Assembly: GCF_000733935.1 (NCBI RefSeq)
Contig: NZ_JPON01000001.1
Span: 3,980,623-4,044,622 of the forward strand
From: Methylomarinum vadi
Lineage (GTDB): Bacteria > Pseudomonadota > Gammaproteobacteria > Methylococcales > Methylomonadaceae
DNA length: 64,000 bases
Direction: 5' to 3'
In this document: one piece after another, positions 25,553-34,706 of the stretch
Position numbering within the stretch: the first letter of the stretch is position 1
How the letters are laid out: every line of letters starts with the position of its first letter
Made by a program: the position numbers and the translations under genes
The notes under the pieces: model-generated
Told to the model about the DNA's origin: nothing
What the model saw: the letters and a program-made list of their open reading frames with translations, nothing else
Databases searched by the model: none

Positions 25553-27594
25553 TTGATGCGTCCCCAAACTTCCCGATCGCTGCGTTCTGTATTGAATTGG
25601 TTGCCGAAATCGCCGGCCGGATCGAAAACCCGAACGTCGAATAAATTGTCGACGCCAATGCTGTAGGAAAAATTATGGATAAGGCTCCCTGAAGCGAAGA
25701 CATTGGTCAGCAAAAACGCATCGGGATTATCGTCTCGAAAATCGTTGCTGTCGGGACGGTTGCTGTTATAGAACAGTGAAAACCCCAGGCGGTGATCTTG
25801 TAGGTAATTGTAATTGGCCGTGAAACTGCCGCTCCATGTCGCCAAATAAGGCAATTTGCCGTTGTTACTATCTTTGGCGTGCAGGTAGGCGGCGCTCAGG
25901 CGCAGGTCCAGATTGGTTAAAGGCTGGAATTGAACGAGCGTTTCGACGCCACGCAGCCGCCAAGGCGATTCGCTATTGGCGAAGTATTCATCGGCACCGC
26001 CCGGCGTCGGAATTTCGTGGATATAGTTGTCGACTTTGTTTTGAAAAAGCGTGAGGCTGAAGTTGGCGCGTTCCCATTGATATTGATAACTGAATTCCAG
26101 TGATTTTATGCGTTCGGGGGTTGGGATCGGTGCAACGAAGTCGGTGTTTTCCAGAACCTTCAAATATTCCCTGAAGGTCGGGGTGCGAATGCCGGTGCCA
26201 TAAAGCAACTTAAGGCTTTGATGGTCGTCGGGCTTATACACCAAGGCCCCGCGATAATTGAGATGGTCGCCGAATTGTTCGAAGCTGTCGTAGCGGATAC
26301 CGAGGGTCAGGTCGAATTGCGAATTAATGCTCCATACTTCCTGTAGGAAAAATGCATAGTCATCATTGCTGACGGTTGGGTCATTCAACAGGGAACCGCT
26401 TTCCGGGGATGCGAGGAAGCCCTGGCTATAATGGAAGCGGCGCACGAAATTCATGTCTACCGCTTCGCTGCGCATCCAATTGAAACCCAGCGCCAGAACA
26501 TGGTCGTCCAGCAGGCGCTTGAATCCGGTCACGGTGGCCCCCGCGTTGATCGCATCCTGATTTTCCTGGTAGCCCAAAGTGTGTGTTTGCTGTTCGATCT
26601 CGTATTCCCGGGCGTAATCCCAGGTATAATAAAAACTGGCTTGGATTTTACCTTGCTCTAGGTCACCAGCCTCGTATAGCGTCGTCAGGGTTAACGAATC
26701 TTCTTCAATGAAGGCATTTTGCGTGTCGGGAATAAACAAAAATGGCGTGTTATTGCGATAATAATCCAGGCTGAGGGTAAAGCCGTCGAACGGAGAGGTT
26801 TTGACGAACAGATTGGCGTAATCCTCGTCGAGAGGTTGTAGTGTGTCGCCGCCGATGAAACTTTGTCGGTCTTCCCTGAACGGCGCATCTTGTTCCAGAT
26901 AGCTGCCGAAAGCTTGAAATCGGGAACTGTTGTAGAGTAGCGTACCCTTGCCGCGCGCATTGCTGCCGCCCTCGGCGCTGGCCTCGATTCGAGGCTTGGC
27001 GGCGAAATCCCGGGTGGTCACCGAGATGATGCCGCCGAAGGCATTGGCGCCATAGAGCGATGAGGCCGGCCCCAGAATGATTTCGATTTTCTCGATTTTT
27101 TCTAACGGAAAATTATCGCCTAGGGAAAAATGCCCGTAATAAACATGTTGCCGGCGTACGCCGTCGACCAGCAGCACCAGTTTATCGTTATAGCGGTCGA
27201 TTTGTCCCCTTGCCCAGATCGAGCGATGGCGTTTTCGGTATTGACTCAGCTGGAAGCCCGGCACATAGGCTAATAAATCGTCGAGCCTGCGGACGCCTAA
27301 ACGGACGAAATCCTTGCGATGAAAACTGTAAACCGTGCCCGGCGCCTTGGCTTGTTCGGTCGGCAGTAACGAGGCGGCGCTGAACACCTCGAGGTCCATC
27401 AACTCCTTGAGGGACATGTCGGCATAACTATTGTTCCCGGATTCTTGAGCGGGATGCCCGCACATGCCGGAGGTTATCGAACCGAGCAGCACCAGCAGAG
27501 AAACTGGCACCAAGCTCCAGCGACGGGCATCGCCATGGCAGTGGGGTGGCCTGTCGCCATCGAAAAAAGTAAGAGAAGATAATGAAGAGGGCAT
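25534..27594 (-). CDS. TonB-dependent outer-membrane receptor
   Basis: 686 residues: a signal sequence with a 27-residue polar lead (hydrophobic part about 28-45), a plug domain (about 60-190; LDDLLAYVPGFQLSQYRKRHRSI, then EIILGPASSLYGANAFGGIIS), and a 22-strand barrel ending in a terminal aromatic strand (RIKWSFEP). The ligand cannot be read from sequence. It is the first gene of an operon with the YfiR-like and GGDEF-EAL genes, so it may serve as sensor or importer for the module, not only for nutrients. No TonB/ExbBD genes lie nearby. Confidence 0.9.
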   Translation of the reverse strand: MPSSLSSLTFFDGDRPPHCHGDARRWSLVPVSLLVLLGSITSGMCGHPAQESGNNSYADMSLKELMDLEVFSAASLLPTEQAKAPGTVYSFHRKDFVRLGVRRLDDLLAYVPGFQLSQYRKRHRSIWARGQIDRYNDKLVLLVDGVRRQHVYYGHFSLGDNFPLEKIEKIEIILGPASSLYGANAFGGIISVTTRDFAAKPRIEASAEGGSNARGKGTLLYNSSRFQAFGSYLEQDAPFREDRQSFIGGDTLQPLDEDYANLFVKTSPFDGFTLSLDYYRNNTPFLFIPDTQNAFIEEDSLTLTTLYEAGDLEQGKIQASFYYTWDYAREYEIEQQTHTLGYQENQDAINAGATVTGFKRLLDDHVLALGFNWMRSEAVDMNFVRRFHYSQGFLASPESGSLLNDPTVSNDDYAFFLQEVWSINSQFDLTLGIRYDSFEQFGDHLNYRGALVYKPDDHQSLKLLYGTGIRTPTFREYLKVLENTDFVAPIPTPERIKSLEFSYQYQWERANFSLTLFQNKVDNYIHEIPTPGGADEYFANSESPWRLRGVETLVQFQPLTNLDLRLSAAYLHAKDSNNGKLPYLATWSGSFTANYNYLQDHRLGFSLFYNSNRPDSNDFRDDNPDAFLLTNVFASGSLIHNFSYSIGVDNLFDVRVFDPAGDFGNQFNTERSDREVWGRIKWSFEP

Positions 27595-27979
27595 TAGCTC
27601 ATCTGATCCGGATAGGTCGGTTCGTCGACGTCTCGAATAAATCGAATTGCTGTAAACCGCACGCCTAAAAAACGGTGTCCGGTTCGATTGTCTAAGGCCT
27701 TGCTTTTCATTGCGTCGGGGCCGGATTTAACTCGAATAAAACCCGGCATGATAATGATGAAAAATTTAGAGTCAATAACATGGAATTATTTGAGATTTAG
27801 GGTTAACAGTAGCATTCAATCGAGTAGGCAGGCCTAATTTATATTACATTGTAATTTTATACTCATAATATTGTAGTCAATTGATTGTTATTCTCAACTT
27901 GTCGGCGATAATCAGAGCCCGTACGCCGTCGCTAAGTTGCTGGGTCGTGGTCATCGATTACTGATCAGGGAATCGTTAA
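27595..27979. promoter_or_regulatory. Divergent spacer, TonB receptor / hypF
   Basis: A 385-bp spacer between divergent genes. The middle (about 27770-27900) is very AT-rich and likely holds the promoters. A GAGTCAATAACATGGAATTATT stretch and TA-rich boxes are visible, but no convincing Fur box or -24/-12 pair was found. Confidence 0.3.
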
Positions 27980-30232
27980 ATGAACGCAATAGAGGCAAAA
28001 GAGATCGTTATATCCGGTCGGGTGCAGGGAGTCGGGTTCCGTCCCTTTGTGTACCGACTGGCCGATGAGTTTGGTTTGGCCGGCTGGGTACGCAACCGCA
28101 GCGGTCAGGTGGAAATCAGGGTGGAAGGCGCGGGTTCGGCGCTAGCGGCATTTGCCGACGCCTTGTATAATCGAGCTCCGCCGCTCGCCCGACCCGATTA
28201 TCCCAGAATTGCCTCGGCGGCCCCGCTCGGATTGACAGGCTTTATTATTGAATCCAGCGAGGTGGGCGATGAAGCCGACATCCACCTTCCACCGGATTAT
28301 TTCGTTTGCGACGATTGCCTGGCGGAAATGCGGAATCCGGTCGAGAGACGATATCGTTACCCGTTCATCAATTGCACGCAGTGCGGGCCCCGTTACACAT
28401 TGATCGATCGCCTGCCTTACGACCGTCCCAATACGGCCATGGCCGCTTTTGCATTGTGCCGCGACTGCCGCGACGAATATGAAAACCCGCTTGATCGGCG
28501 CTACCACGCTCAACCCTTAGCCTGTGCCCGCTGCGGCCCGAGCTTGGCTTTCACTCGTCCGGGAGCGGCCGATATCCACGGCAACGAAGAGGCCTTGTCG
28601 GCTTGTTTGGACGCAATCCAAAACGGATTCATCGTCGCCGTCAAGGGGGTGGGCGGTTATCATCTGCTATGCGACGCAGGTGACCCCGAGGTTATCGGCC
28701 GATTGCGGCAGCGCAAACCCCGTCCCGACAAACCGCTGGCCGTGTTGGTGCCTTGGCGTGGGGATGACGGGCTGGAATGGGTCGGGCGCCTGGCCGAGTT
28801 CGGCGAAGCTGAACAACGCCTGATTTGCTCGCCGTCACGGCCGATCGTATTGCTGCGCAAACGCAATGAAGCTTGGCTGAGCGAAGCCGTCGCTCCGGGT
28901 TTGAACGAAATCGGGGTGATGCTGCCGTACAGCCCGATGCATCATTTGTTGGCGGAGGGTTACGCCAAGCCGCTGGTGGCGACCTCGGCCAATTTGAGCG
29001 GCGAGCCGGTTTTGATCGATAACGATGAAGCGACGGCGCGATTAGGCCACATCGCGGACGCTTTTTTGCACCACAACCGGCCGATAAGACGGCCGGCGGA
29101 TGACTCCGTTTACCGCGCTATCGCCGGTAAGGTGCGGCCTTTGCGGATCGGTAGAGGCGTGGCGCCGGTGGAAAAAAAATTGCCTTTTCGTCTGGAGCAG
29201 CCGGTCCTGGCCATCGGCGCCGATTTGAAAAACACCGTGGCGTTGGCTTTCAACGACCGGGTCGTGATCTCGCCGCATATCGGCAACCTCGGCTCGTTAC
29301 GCAGCGAGCGGGTATTCGAACAGGTCATTGCCGACCTTTGTCGGCTCTACGACATTACGCCCCGGACGATCGTCTGCGATGCTCACCCGGCTTACTATTC
29401 CAATTTGTGGGCGAAGCGGCAGGATTTACAGGTCGTGCCGGTCTATCATCACCATGCCCATGCCTCGGCGCTGGTGGGGGAACATGAGCTAGAAGAGCCC
29501 CTTTTGGTTTTTACCTGGGACGGAACCGGTTATGGCGAAGACGGAACGATCTGGGGCGGTGAAGCCCTGCTCGGTTCTCCCGGCCATTGGCGCCGCGTCG
29601 CCTCGTTAAGGCCTTTTAAACTTCCGGGAGGGGATAAGGCCAGCCGTGAAGCTTGGCGTTGCGCCCAAGCGCTGTGCTGGGAACAAGGGATGGCATGGCC
29701 GGATAGTCCGCCGAGTAGCGCGTTGCTTCGTAAAGCGTGGGAACGGGGCATCAATTGCCCGGTTACCAGTTCGGCCGGAAGATTGTTCGATGCCGCCTCG
29801 GCGCTGACTGGCGTGGCCCAGTTTTCCAGTTACGAAGGCCATGCCGCGATGCGCTTGGAGGCCATCAGCCGCCCCGGCGCCGAAGCGCTATCGCTGCCCC
29901 TTGGTTCGACGACTTCCGGGTTATTAATCAGCGATTGGGCGCCGTTGTTGCCTTTGCTATTGGACCGGGACGTTGGTCTTGCCGAACGGGCTTCGATGTT
30001 CCATGCCAGTCTGGCTAACGTGATAGTCGATCAGGCGCTCGCTATACGCGGCAAACACGGCGTCAAACGGGTCGGGTTGTCGGGCGGCGTGTTTCAGAAC
30101 CGGTTGCTGACCGAACAAGCGCTAACGGCATTGAATCGACAAGAGTTCGAGGTTTATTTGCACGAAAGCCTGCCGTCCGGCGATGGCGGCATTTGTTTCG
30201 GTCAAGTGATCGAGGCCGCTAACAGGAAGTAA
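27980..30232 (+). CDS. hypF: Carbamoyltransferase HypF
   Basis: 750 residues with the full HypF order: acylphosphatase domain (about 1-95; ISGRVQGVGFRPFVYRL), two zinc-finger motifs (CDDC...CTQCGPRYT and CRDC...CARCGPSL), a YrdC-like domain (about 205-380; VKGVGGYHLLCDA) and a Kae1-like domain (HHHAHASAL, TWDGTGYGEDGTIWGGEAL, LSGGVFQNRLL). HypF makes the carbamoyl group used for cyanide ligands of NiFe hydrogenases. No hypABCDE or hydrogenase gene is in the window, so the partners must lie elsewhere or the gene is a remnant. It ends 3 bp from the convergent cusA. Confidence 0.95.
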   Translation: MNAIEAKEIVISGRVQGVGFRPFVYRLADEFGLAGWVRNRSGQVEIRVEGAGSALAAFADALYNRAPPLARPDYPRIASAAPLGLTGFIIESSEVGDEADIHLPPDYFVCDDCLAEMRNPVERRYRYPFINCTQCGPRYTLIDRLPYDRPNTAMAAFALCRDCRDEYENPLDRRYHAQPLACARCGPSLAFTRPGAADIHGNEEALSACLDAIQNGFIVAVKGVGGYHLLCDAGDPEVIGRLRQRKPRPDKPLAVLVPWRGDDGLEWVGRLAEFGEAEQRLICSPSRPIVLLRKRNEAWLSEAVAPGLNEIGVMLPYSPMHHLLAEGYAKPLVATSANLSGEPVLIDNDEATARLGHIADAFLHHNRPIRRPADDSVYRAIAGKVRPLRIGRGVAPVEKKLPFRLEQPVLAIGADLKNTVALAFNDRVVISPHIGNLGSLRSERVFEQVIADLCRLYDITPRTIVCDAHPAYYSNLWAKRQDLQVVPVYHHHAHASALVGEHELEEPLLVFTWDGTGYGEDGTIWGGEALLGSPGHWRRVASLRPFKLPGGDKASREAWRCAQALCWEQGMAWPDSPPSSALLRKAWERGINCPVTSSAGRLFDAASALTGVAQFSSYEGHAAMRLEAISRPGAEALSLPLGSTTSGLLISDWAPLLPLLLDRDVGLAERASMFHASLANVIVDQALAIRGKHGVKRVGLSGGVFQNRLLTEQALTALNRQEFEVYLHESLPSGDGGICFGQVIEAANRK

Positions 30233-30235
30233 GTC

Positions 30236-33200
30236 TCACGTTTCGAGCGAGCGGCGTTTCTCCTGGAATTCCAACAGCAAGCTGTAAACGACCGGAAACA
30301 CCAGCAGGCTCAACACCAGCACGGTCAGCATGCCGCCCAGAACCGGCGCCGCTATGCGTTGGGTGACGTCGGCGCCGGCGCCCGAGGCCCACATGATCGG
30401 GATTAGGCCGATCATGGTCGAGAAGGCCGTGATCGCGACCGGACGCACGCGTAGCGTGGTGGCCTTTTCGACGGCTTGGCATAGTTCCTCGCCGCTCAGC
30501 CGGCTTTGTGTTTGCTGCCGCCGTTTGGCGACTTCGATGTCGATAAAGTTCAGCACCATCACACCTGTCTCGGCGGCGGTGCCGGCCAGGGCGATGAAGC
30601 CGACATAGACCGCGACCGACAGATTGAAGCCATACCAGTACACCAGCCAGACACCGCCGATCAGGCCGAACGGAATGGTCAGCATGACGATGACCGGTTC
30701 GCTGATATTACGGAACGTTAGATAGAGCAGAACGAAGATCAGGACAAAGGTCAGCGGAACGACGATGCGCAATCGTTGCAGCGCCCGTTCCATGTATTCG
30801 AATTGGCCGGACCAAGCGACCGTGTAGCCGGGCGGAAGCGATACTTGTTCCGCCAACGTGCGTTTGGCCTGGGCGACGAAGCCGCCGATATCGGACGTTT
30901 TCAGGTCGACATAGACCCAAGCATTGGGGCGGGCATCCTCGCTCTTGATCGCCGGCGGGCCGCGCCGCAAATGCAGATCGGCCACCAGGGTCAGCGGAAT
31001 CTGCGCGCCTCCGGGAGTGGCGATCAACACGCGTTTCAAGCTTTCCAGGTTGTCGCGCAGTTCCCGGGGATAGCGCAGATTGATCGGATAACGCTGCAAA
31101 CCTTCCACCGTTTCGCTGACGTTCATGCCGCCGATCGCGCTTTGTATCACGTCCTGGACGTCGCCGACGGTGAGCCCGTAACGGGCCACTTCCTCGCGCT
31201 TGATGTCGAAATCAAGATAATACCCGCCCACGGCGCGGTCACCGAAAGCCGACAACGTGTCCGGCAGTGCCTTCATCGTTCCTTCGATCTCCTTGGTCAA
31301 TTGTTGCAGGACATTCAAATCGGGCCCCGAGACTTTGATGCCGACCGGTGTCTTGATGCCGGTCGACAGCATGTCGATGCGGGTCTTGATCGGCATGGTC
31401 CAGCTGTTGGCCAGACCGGGAAAGCGGATGGCCTTGTCCATCTCGGCCATCAATTCGGCCGTGGTCTTATTCGGATCGGGCCATTGCTCCTTCGCTTTTA
31501 GTCGTATCGTCGTTTCCAGCATCGACAGCGGCGCGGGGTCGGTGGCGGTGTCGGCGCGGCCGACCTTGCCGAATACGCGTTCGACTTCGGGAAAGGTTTT
31601 CAGGATGCGGTCGGTCTGCTGCAGCAGTTCCTTGGCCTTGGTGATCGAGATACCAGGAAAAGTGGTCGGCATGTAAAGAATGTCGCCCTCGTCCAGCGGC
31701 GGCATGAATTCGCTGCCGGTCCTGGCCAGCGGGTAGGCGGTCGACGCCAGCAATATCGCGGCCAGTAACAGCGTTACTGCTCGATGGTTCATGGCCCAAT
31801 GCAGAGCGGGCGAATGCAACGCATGCAGGATGCGGTTGCTCGGATTGTTCTGTTCCGGGATGATCTTGCCGCGAATGAAATACCCCATCAGTACCGGCAC
31901 CAAAGTGACGGTCAATATCGCCGCCGCGGCCATGGCATAGGATTTGGTGAAAGCCAGCGGGCTGAACAATCGGCCTTCCTGAGCCTGCATGACGAAGATC
32001 GGCAGGAAGGAGACGGTGATCACCAATAACGAGAAAAACAAGGCCGGGCCGACTTCGCGCGAGGCCTTGCCAATAGCCTGCCAGCGTTCTCGCGGGTTTA
32101 GTTCGGCTCGCTTTGCCGCAGCGGCCTCGGCCAGATGCTTATGGGCGTTTTCGACCATGACAATGGCGCCGTCGACCATGTCGCCGATGGCGATGGCGAT
32201 GCCGCCCAACGACATGATGTTGGCGTTCAGTCCCTGCCATTTCATGAGTATAAAGGCCATCAGCACGCCTAGCGGCAGCGTGATGATGATGACCAGCGAC
32301 GAGCGCAGGTGGAGCAAAAACAGCGCGACCAGAATACTGACGATCAGCAGTTCCTGGCCCAATGCGGTTTTCAGCGTCGCGACGGCTCGCTCGATCAGGC
32401 TGCCGCGGTCGTAAACCGGAACGATCTCCACGCCATCCGGCAGACCTTGCTTAAGTTCCTCCAGTTTTCGTTTCACCCCGTCGATGGTGCGGCGGGCGTT
32501 TTCGCCAAAGCGCATGATCACGATGCCGCCGGCCACTTCACCGATGCCGTCCAATTCCGCCACGCCCCGGCGCAGTTCCGGGCCGATATGGACATGGGCG
32601 ACATCCTGCAAGCGCACCGGGGTGCCGTTGGCATCGACGCCCAAGGCGATGGCGTTGATGTCTTCCAGGTCGTGAATATAACCCAGGCCGCGTACCATGA
32701 ATTCGGTTTCGCCCATTTCCACCAGGCGGCCGCCGACATCGTTATTGGAACGCTGTATGGCGCGTTTGACTTTGGCCAGCGGAATACCGTAGGCGAGCAG
32801 GGCGTTGGGGTCGACTTCGACCTGATATTGCTTGACGAAACCACCTATCGAGGCGACCTCGGCGACCCCCGGAACGCTTTGCAACGGGTAACGAAGATAC
32901 CAGTCCTGGAGCGAACGCAGCTGCGCCAAGTCGTGCCAACCGCTGCGATCGACCAGGGCATATTCATAGACCCAGCCGACGCCGGTGGCATCCGGGCCCA
33001 AACTCGGATTGACGCCTTGCGGCAGGCGCTTGCCGACATAATTGAGCGCCTCCAATACTCTGGATCGGGCCCAATAGAGATCGGTCCCGTCGGCAAAAAT
33101 CACATACACGAACGACAGGCCGAAAAAAGAGTAACCCCGGACGGTCTTAGCCTTGGGCACGGCCAGCATGGCGCTGGTCAGAGGATAGGTGACCTGGTCC

Positions 33201-33385
33201 TCGACCACTTGCGGCGCCTGGCCGGGATATTCGGTGAAAACGATCACCTGCGCGTCGGATAAATCGGGTATCGCGTCCAACGGCATACTGTTGAACGACC
33301 AGAAACCGGTGACGGCGAGAATCATGGCGGCCAATAAGACCAGGAACCGTTCCCGCAGGGCCGCGCCAATCAGCCTGCTAATCAT
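30236..33385 (-). CDS. cusA: Heavy-metal RND efflux pump, CusA/CzcA type
   Basis: A 1049-residue inner-membrane proton/metal antiporter with twelve predicted membrane helices and two large periplasmic loops. The helix-4 signature GDMVDGAIVMVENAHKHL and the WTMPIKTRIDMLSTGIKTPVG segment resemble monovalent-metal (Cu/Ag) CusA more than divalent CzcA; that is inference. The start at 33385 (M-I-S-R-L-I) is preferred over an upstream codon that adds a non-family leader. It overlaps the cusB stop by 8 bp and forms a cusC-cusB-cusA operon. Confidence 0.92.
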   Translation of the reverse strand: MISRLIGAALRERFLVLLAAMILAVTGFWSFNSMPLDAIPDLSDAQVIVFTEYPGQAPQVVEDQVTYPLTSAMLAVPKAKTVRGYSFFGLSFVYVIFADGTDLYWARSRVLEALNYVGKRLPQGVNPSLGPDATGVGWVYEYALVDRSGWHDLAQLRSLQDWYLRYPLQSVPGVAEVASIGGFVKQYQVEVDPNALLAYGIPLAKVKRAIQRSNNDVGGRLVEMGETEFMVRGLGYIHDLEDINAIALGVDANGTPVRLQDVAHVHIGPELRRGVAELDGIGEVAGGIVIMRFGENARRTIDGVKRKLEELKQGLPDGVEIVPVYDRGSLIERAVATLKTALGQELLIVSILVALFLLHLRSSLVIIITLPLGVLMAFILMKWQGLNANIMSLGGIAIAIGDMVDGAIVMVENAHKHLAEAAAAKRAELNPRERWQAIGKASREVGPALFFSLLVITVSFLPIFVMQAQEGRLFSPLAFTKSYAMAAAAILTVTLVPVLMGYFIRGKIIPEQNNPSNRILHALHSPALHWAMNHRAVTLLLAAILLASTAYPLARTGSEFMPPLDEGDILYMPTTFPGISITKAKELLQQTDRILKTFPEVERVFGKVGRADTATDPAPLSMLETTIRLKAKEQWPDPNKTTAELMAEMDKAIRFPGLANSWTMPIKTRIDMLSTGIKTPVGIKVSGPDLNVLQQLTKEIEGTMKALPDTLSAFGDRAVGGYYLDFDIKREEVARYGLTVGDVQDVIQSAIGGMNVSETVEGLQRYPINLRYPRELRDNLESLKRVLIATPGGAQIPLTLVADLHLRRGPPAIKSEDARPNAWVYVDLKTSDIGGFVAQAKRTLAEQVSLPPGYTVAWSGQFEYMERALQRLRIVVPLTFVLIFVLLYLTFRNISEPVIVMLTIPFGLIGGVWLVYWYGFNLSVAVYVGFIALAGTAAETGVMVLNFIDIEVAKRRQQTQSRLSGEELCQAVEKATTLRVRPVAITAFSTMIGLIPIMWASGAGADVTQRIAAPVLGGMLTVLVLSLLVFPVVYSLLLEFQEKRRSLET

Positions 33386-34706
33386 GCGCCGGGCTCTTCG
33401 TGGCGTTATGTTCGTGCTGCATAGGCATGGATTCGCCATTTTTTGACTGGGGTTTGGGCGCGATCATCTTCGCGGCGGCTTCGCGTAGTTTGGATTCCGA
33501 GTCGATTAGGAACTGCGCCGACGTCACCACTTCTTCGCCGGGTTCGATGCCGTCCAACACCGCCACTTTGCCCCCGGACGACAATCCTAGTTTGACCAAT
33601 CTCGGTTCGAAACGGCCGGGAGCGGTGACGACGAAGACCTGGTTGCGGGCGCCTGAGCGGATCACTGCCTCGGAAGGAATGGTAATGCTGTTTGCCAGGC
33701 TGCCGGCATGGATGGTGATCTCGCTGTACATTTCCGGTTTCAACAGCAGATCGGGGTTGTCGAAGGCCAAACGCACCTTGATGGTTCGCGTTCTGGCTTC
33801 GGCATAGGGGTAGATATAAGCCAAATGGCCGCTGAAAATGCGCCCCGGCACGCCGGCCAAGTGCATGTCGACAGGATCGCCCGGTTTGACCCACGGCAGT
33901 TCGTATTCGTAGATGTCGGCATAGACCCAGACCCGGGTCAGGTCGGCGATCATGTACAACTCGGTGGCGGGGGTGACATATTGGCCTTCGCGCGCGCCGA
34001 TGTTCATGACGATACCGGCAGTCGGGGAATGGATATGCAGGCTTTTACGGATTTTGTGTTGATGAATTAGGTCATGCAGTTGATGCTCCGGTACATCCAG
34101 AAGCTTTAATCGTTCCAGAGAGCTTTGCAACAGTTCTTCGGCGCCGCGGCGAATGTCCTCGAAAGGGCTTTGTTCCAGCGCTTTTAGATTGTTCAATGCC
34201 AGTAAGTATTCCTGCTGGCTGGCGACCAGTTGCGGTGAATAGATGCTGAGCAAGTCGTCGTTTTGTCGCACCCAATCGCCGGTTTTATCGACCCGAACTT
34301 CCTCGATCCAGCCTTCGGTCTTGGGGTGCAGGCGGACCAGTAGCTCTTCGTCATAACCGATGCGGCCGACCGTGCGGATGACATGGGACAGCGTTTCCCG
34401 TTTGGCTTTCGCTGTACGCACGCCGATGCTTTGCACGACGCCGCCATCGATAATGACCGTGCCGGGCGTTTCTTGCGGTCCTTTCTGCTCTTCGGCATAG
34501 ACCGGAATATAATCCATGCCCATGTCGTCCTTGGCCGGAACAGGCGAAGTGATTTCCGGGTTCATCGGATGGCGGTAGAACAACGGTCGCTTTTCGGTTC
34601 TCTCGGAATCTGTTGTGACACCCATGCGTTTGGGGGCCAACCAATAACCAACGGCCAAGCCAACAATCAGCATTAGGGTGGCGGTAATGAGCAAGGATTT
34701 ATTCAT
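33378..34706 (-). CDS. cusB: RND periplasmic adaptor, CusB type
   Basis: 442 residues: an N-terminal anchor (about 5-24), a heavy-metal-binding domain with the pattern YRHPMNPEITSP...DDMGMDYIPVY (about 45-70), lipoyl/hairpin and beta-barrel adaptor domains (GAREGQYVTPATELYMIADL; GIEPGEEVVTSAQFL), and a His/Met-bearing tail (MPMQHEHNATKSPAHD) that could bind metal. The Met/His content supports copper or silver. It overlaps cusC by 8 bp upstream and cusA by 8 bp downstream. Confidence 0.92.
   Translation of the reverse strand: MNKSLLITATLMLIVGLAVGYWLAPKRMGVTTDSERTEKRPLFYRHPMNPEITSPVPAKDDMGMDYIPVYAEEQKGPQETPGTVIIDGGVVQSIGVRTAKAKRETLSHVIRTVGRIGYDEELLVRLHPKTEGWIEEVRVDKTGDWVRQNDDLLSIYSPQLVASQQEYLLALNNLKALEQSPFEDIRRGAEELLQSSLERLKLLDVPEHQLHDLIHQHKIRKSLHIHSPTAGIVMNIGAREGQYVTPATELYMIADLTRVWVYADIYEYELPWVKPGDPVDMHLAGVPGRIFSGHLAYIYPYAEARTRTIKVRLAFDNPDLLLKPEMYSEITIHAGSLANSITIPSEAVIRSGARNQVFVVTAPGRFEPRLVKLGLSSGGKVAVLDGIEPGEEVVTSAQFLIDSESKLREAAAKMIAPKPQSKNGESMPMQHEHNATKSPAHD

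Noticed and set aside
32309-33262. 317-codon open frame on the plus strand opposite cusA
   Set aside because: It lies fully inside the RND pump gene, whose domains are all present; it is a shadow frame typical of GC-rich coding DNA.
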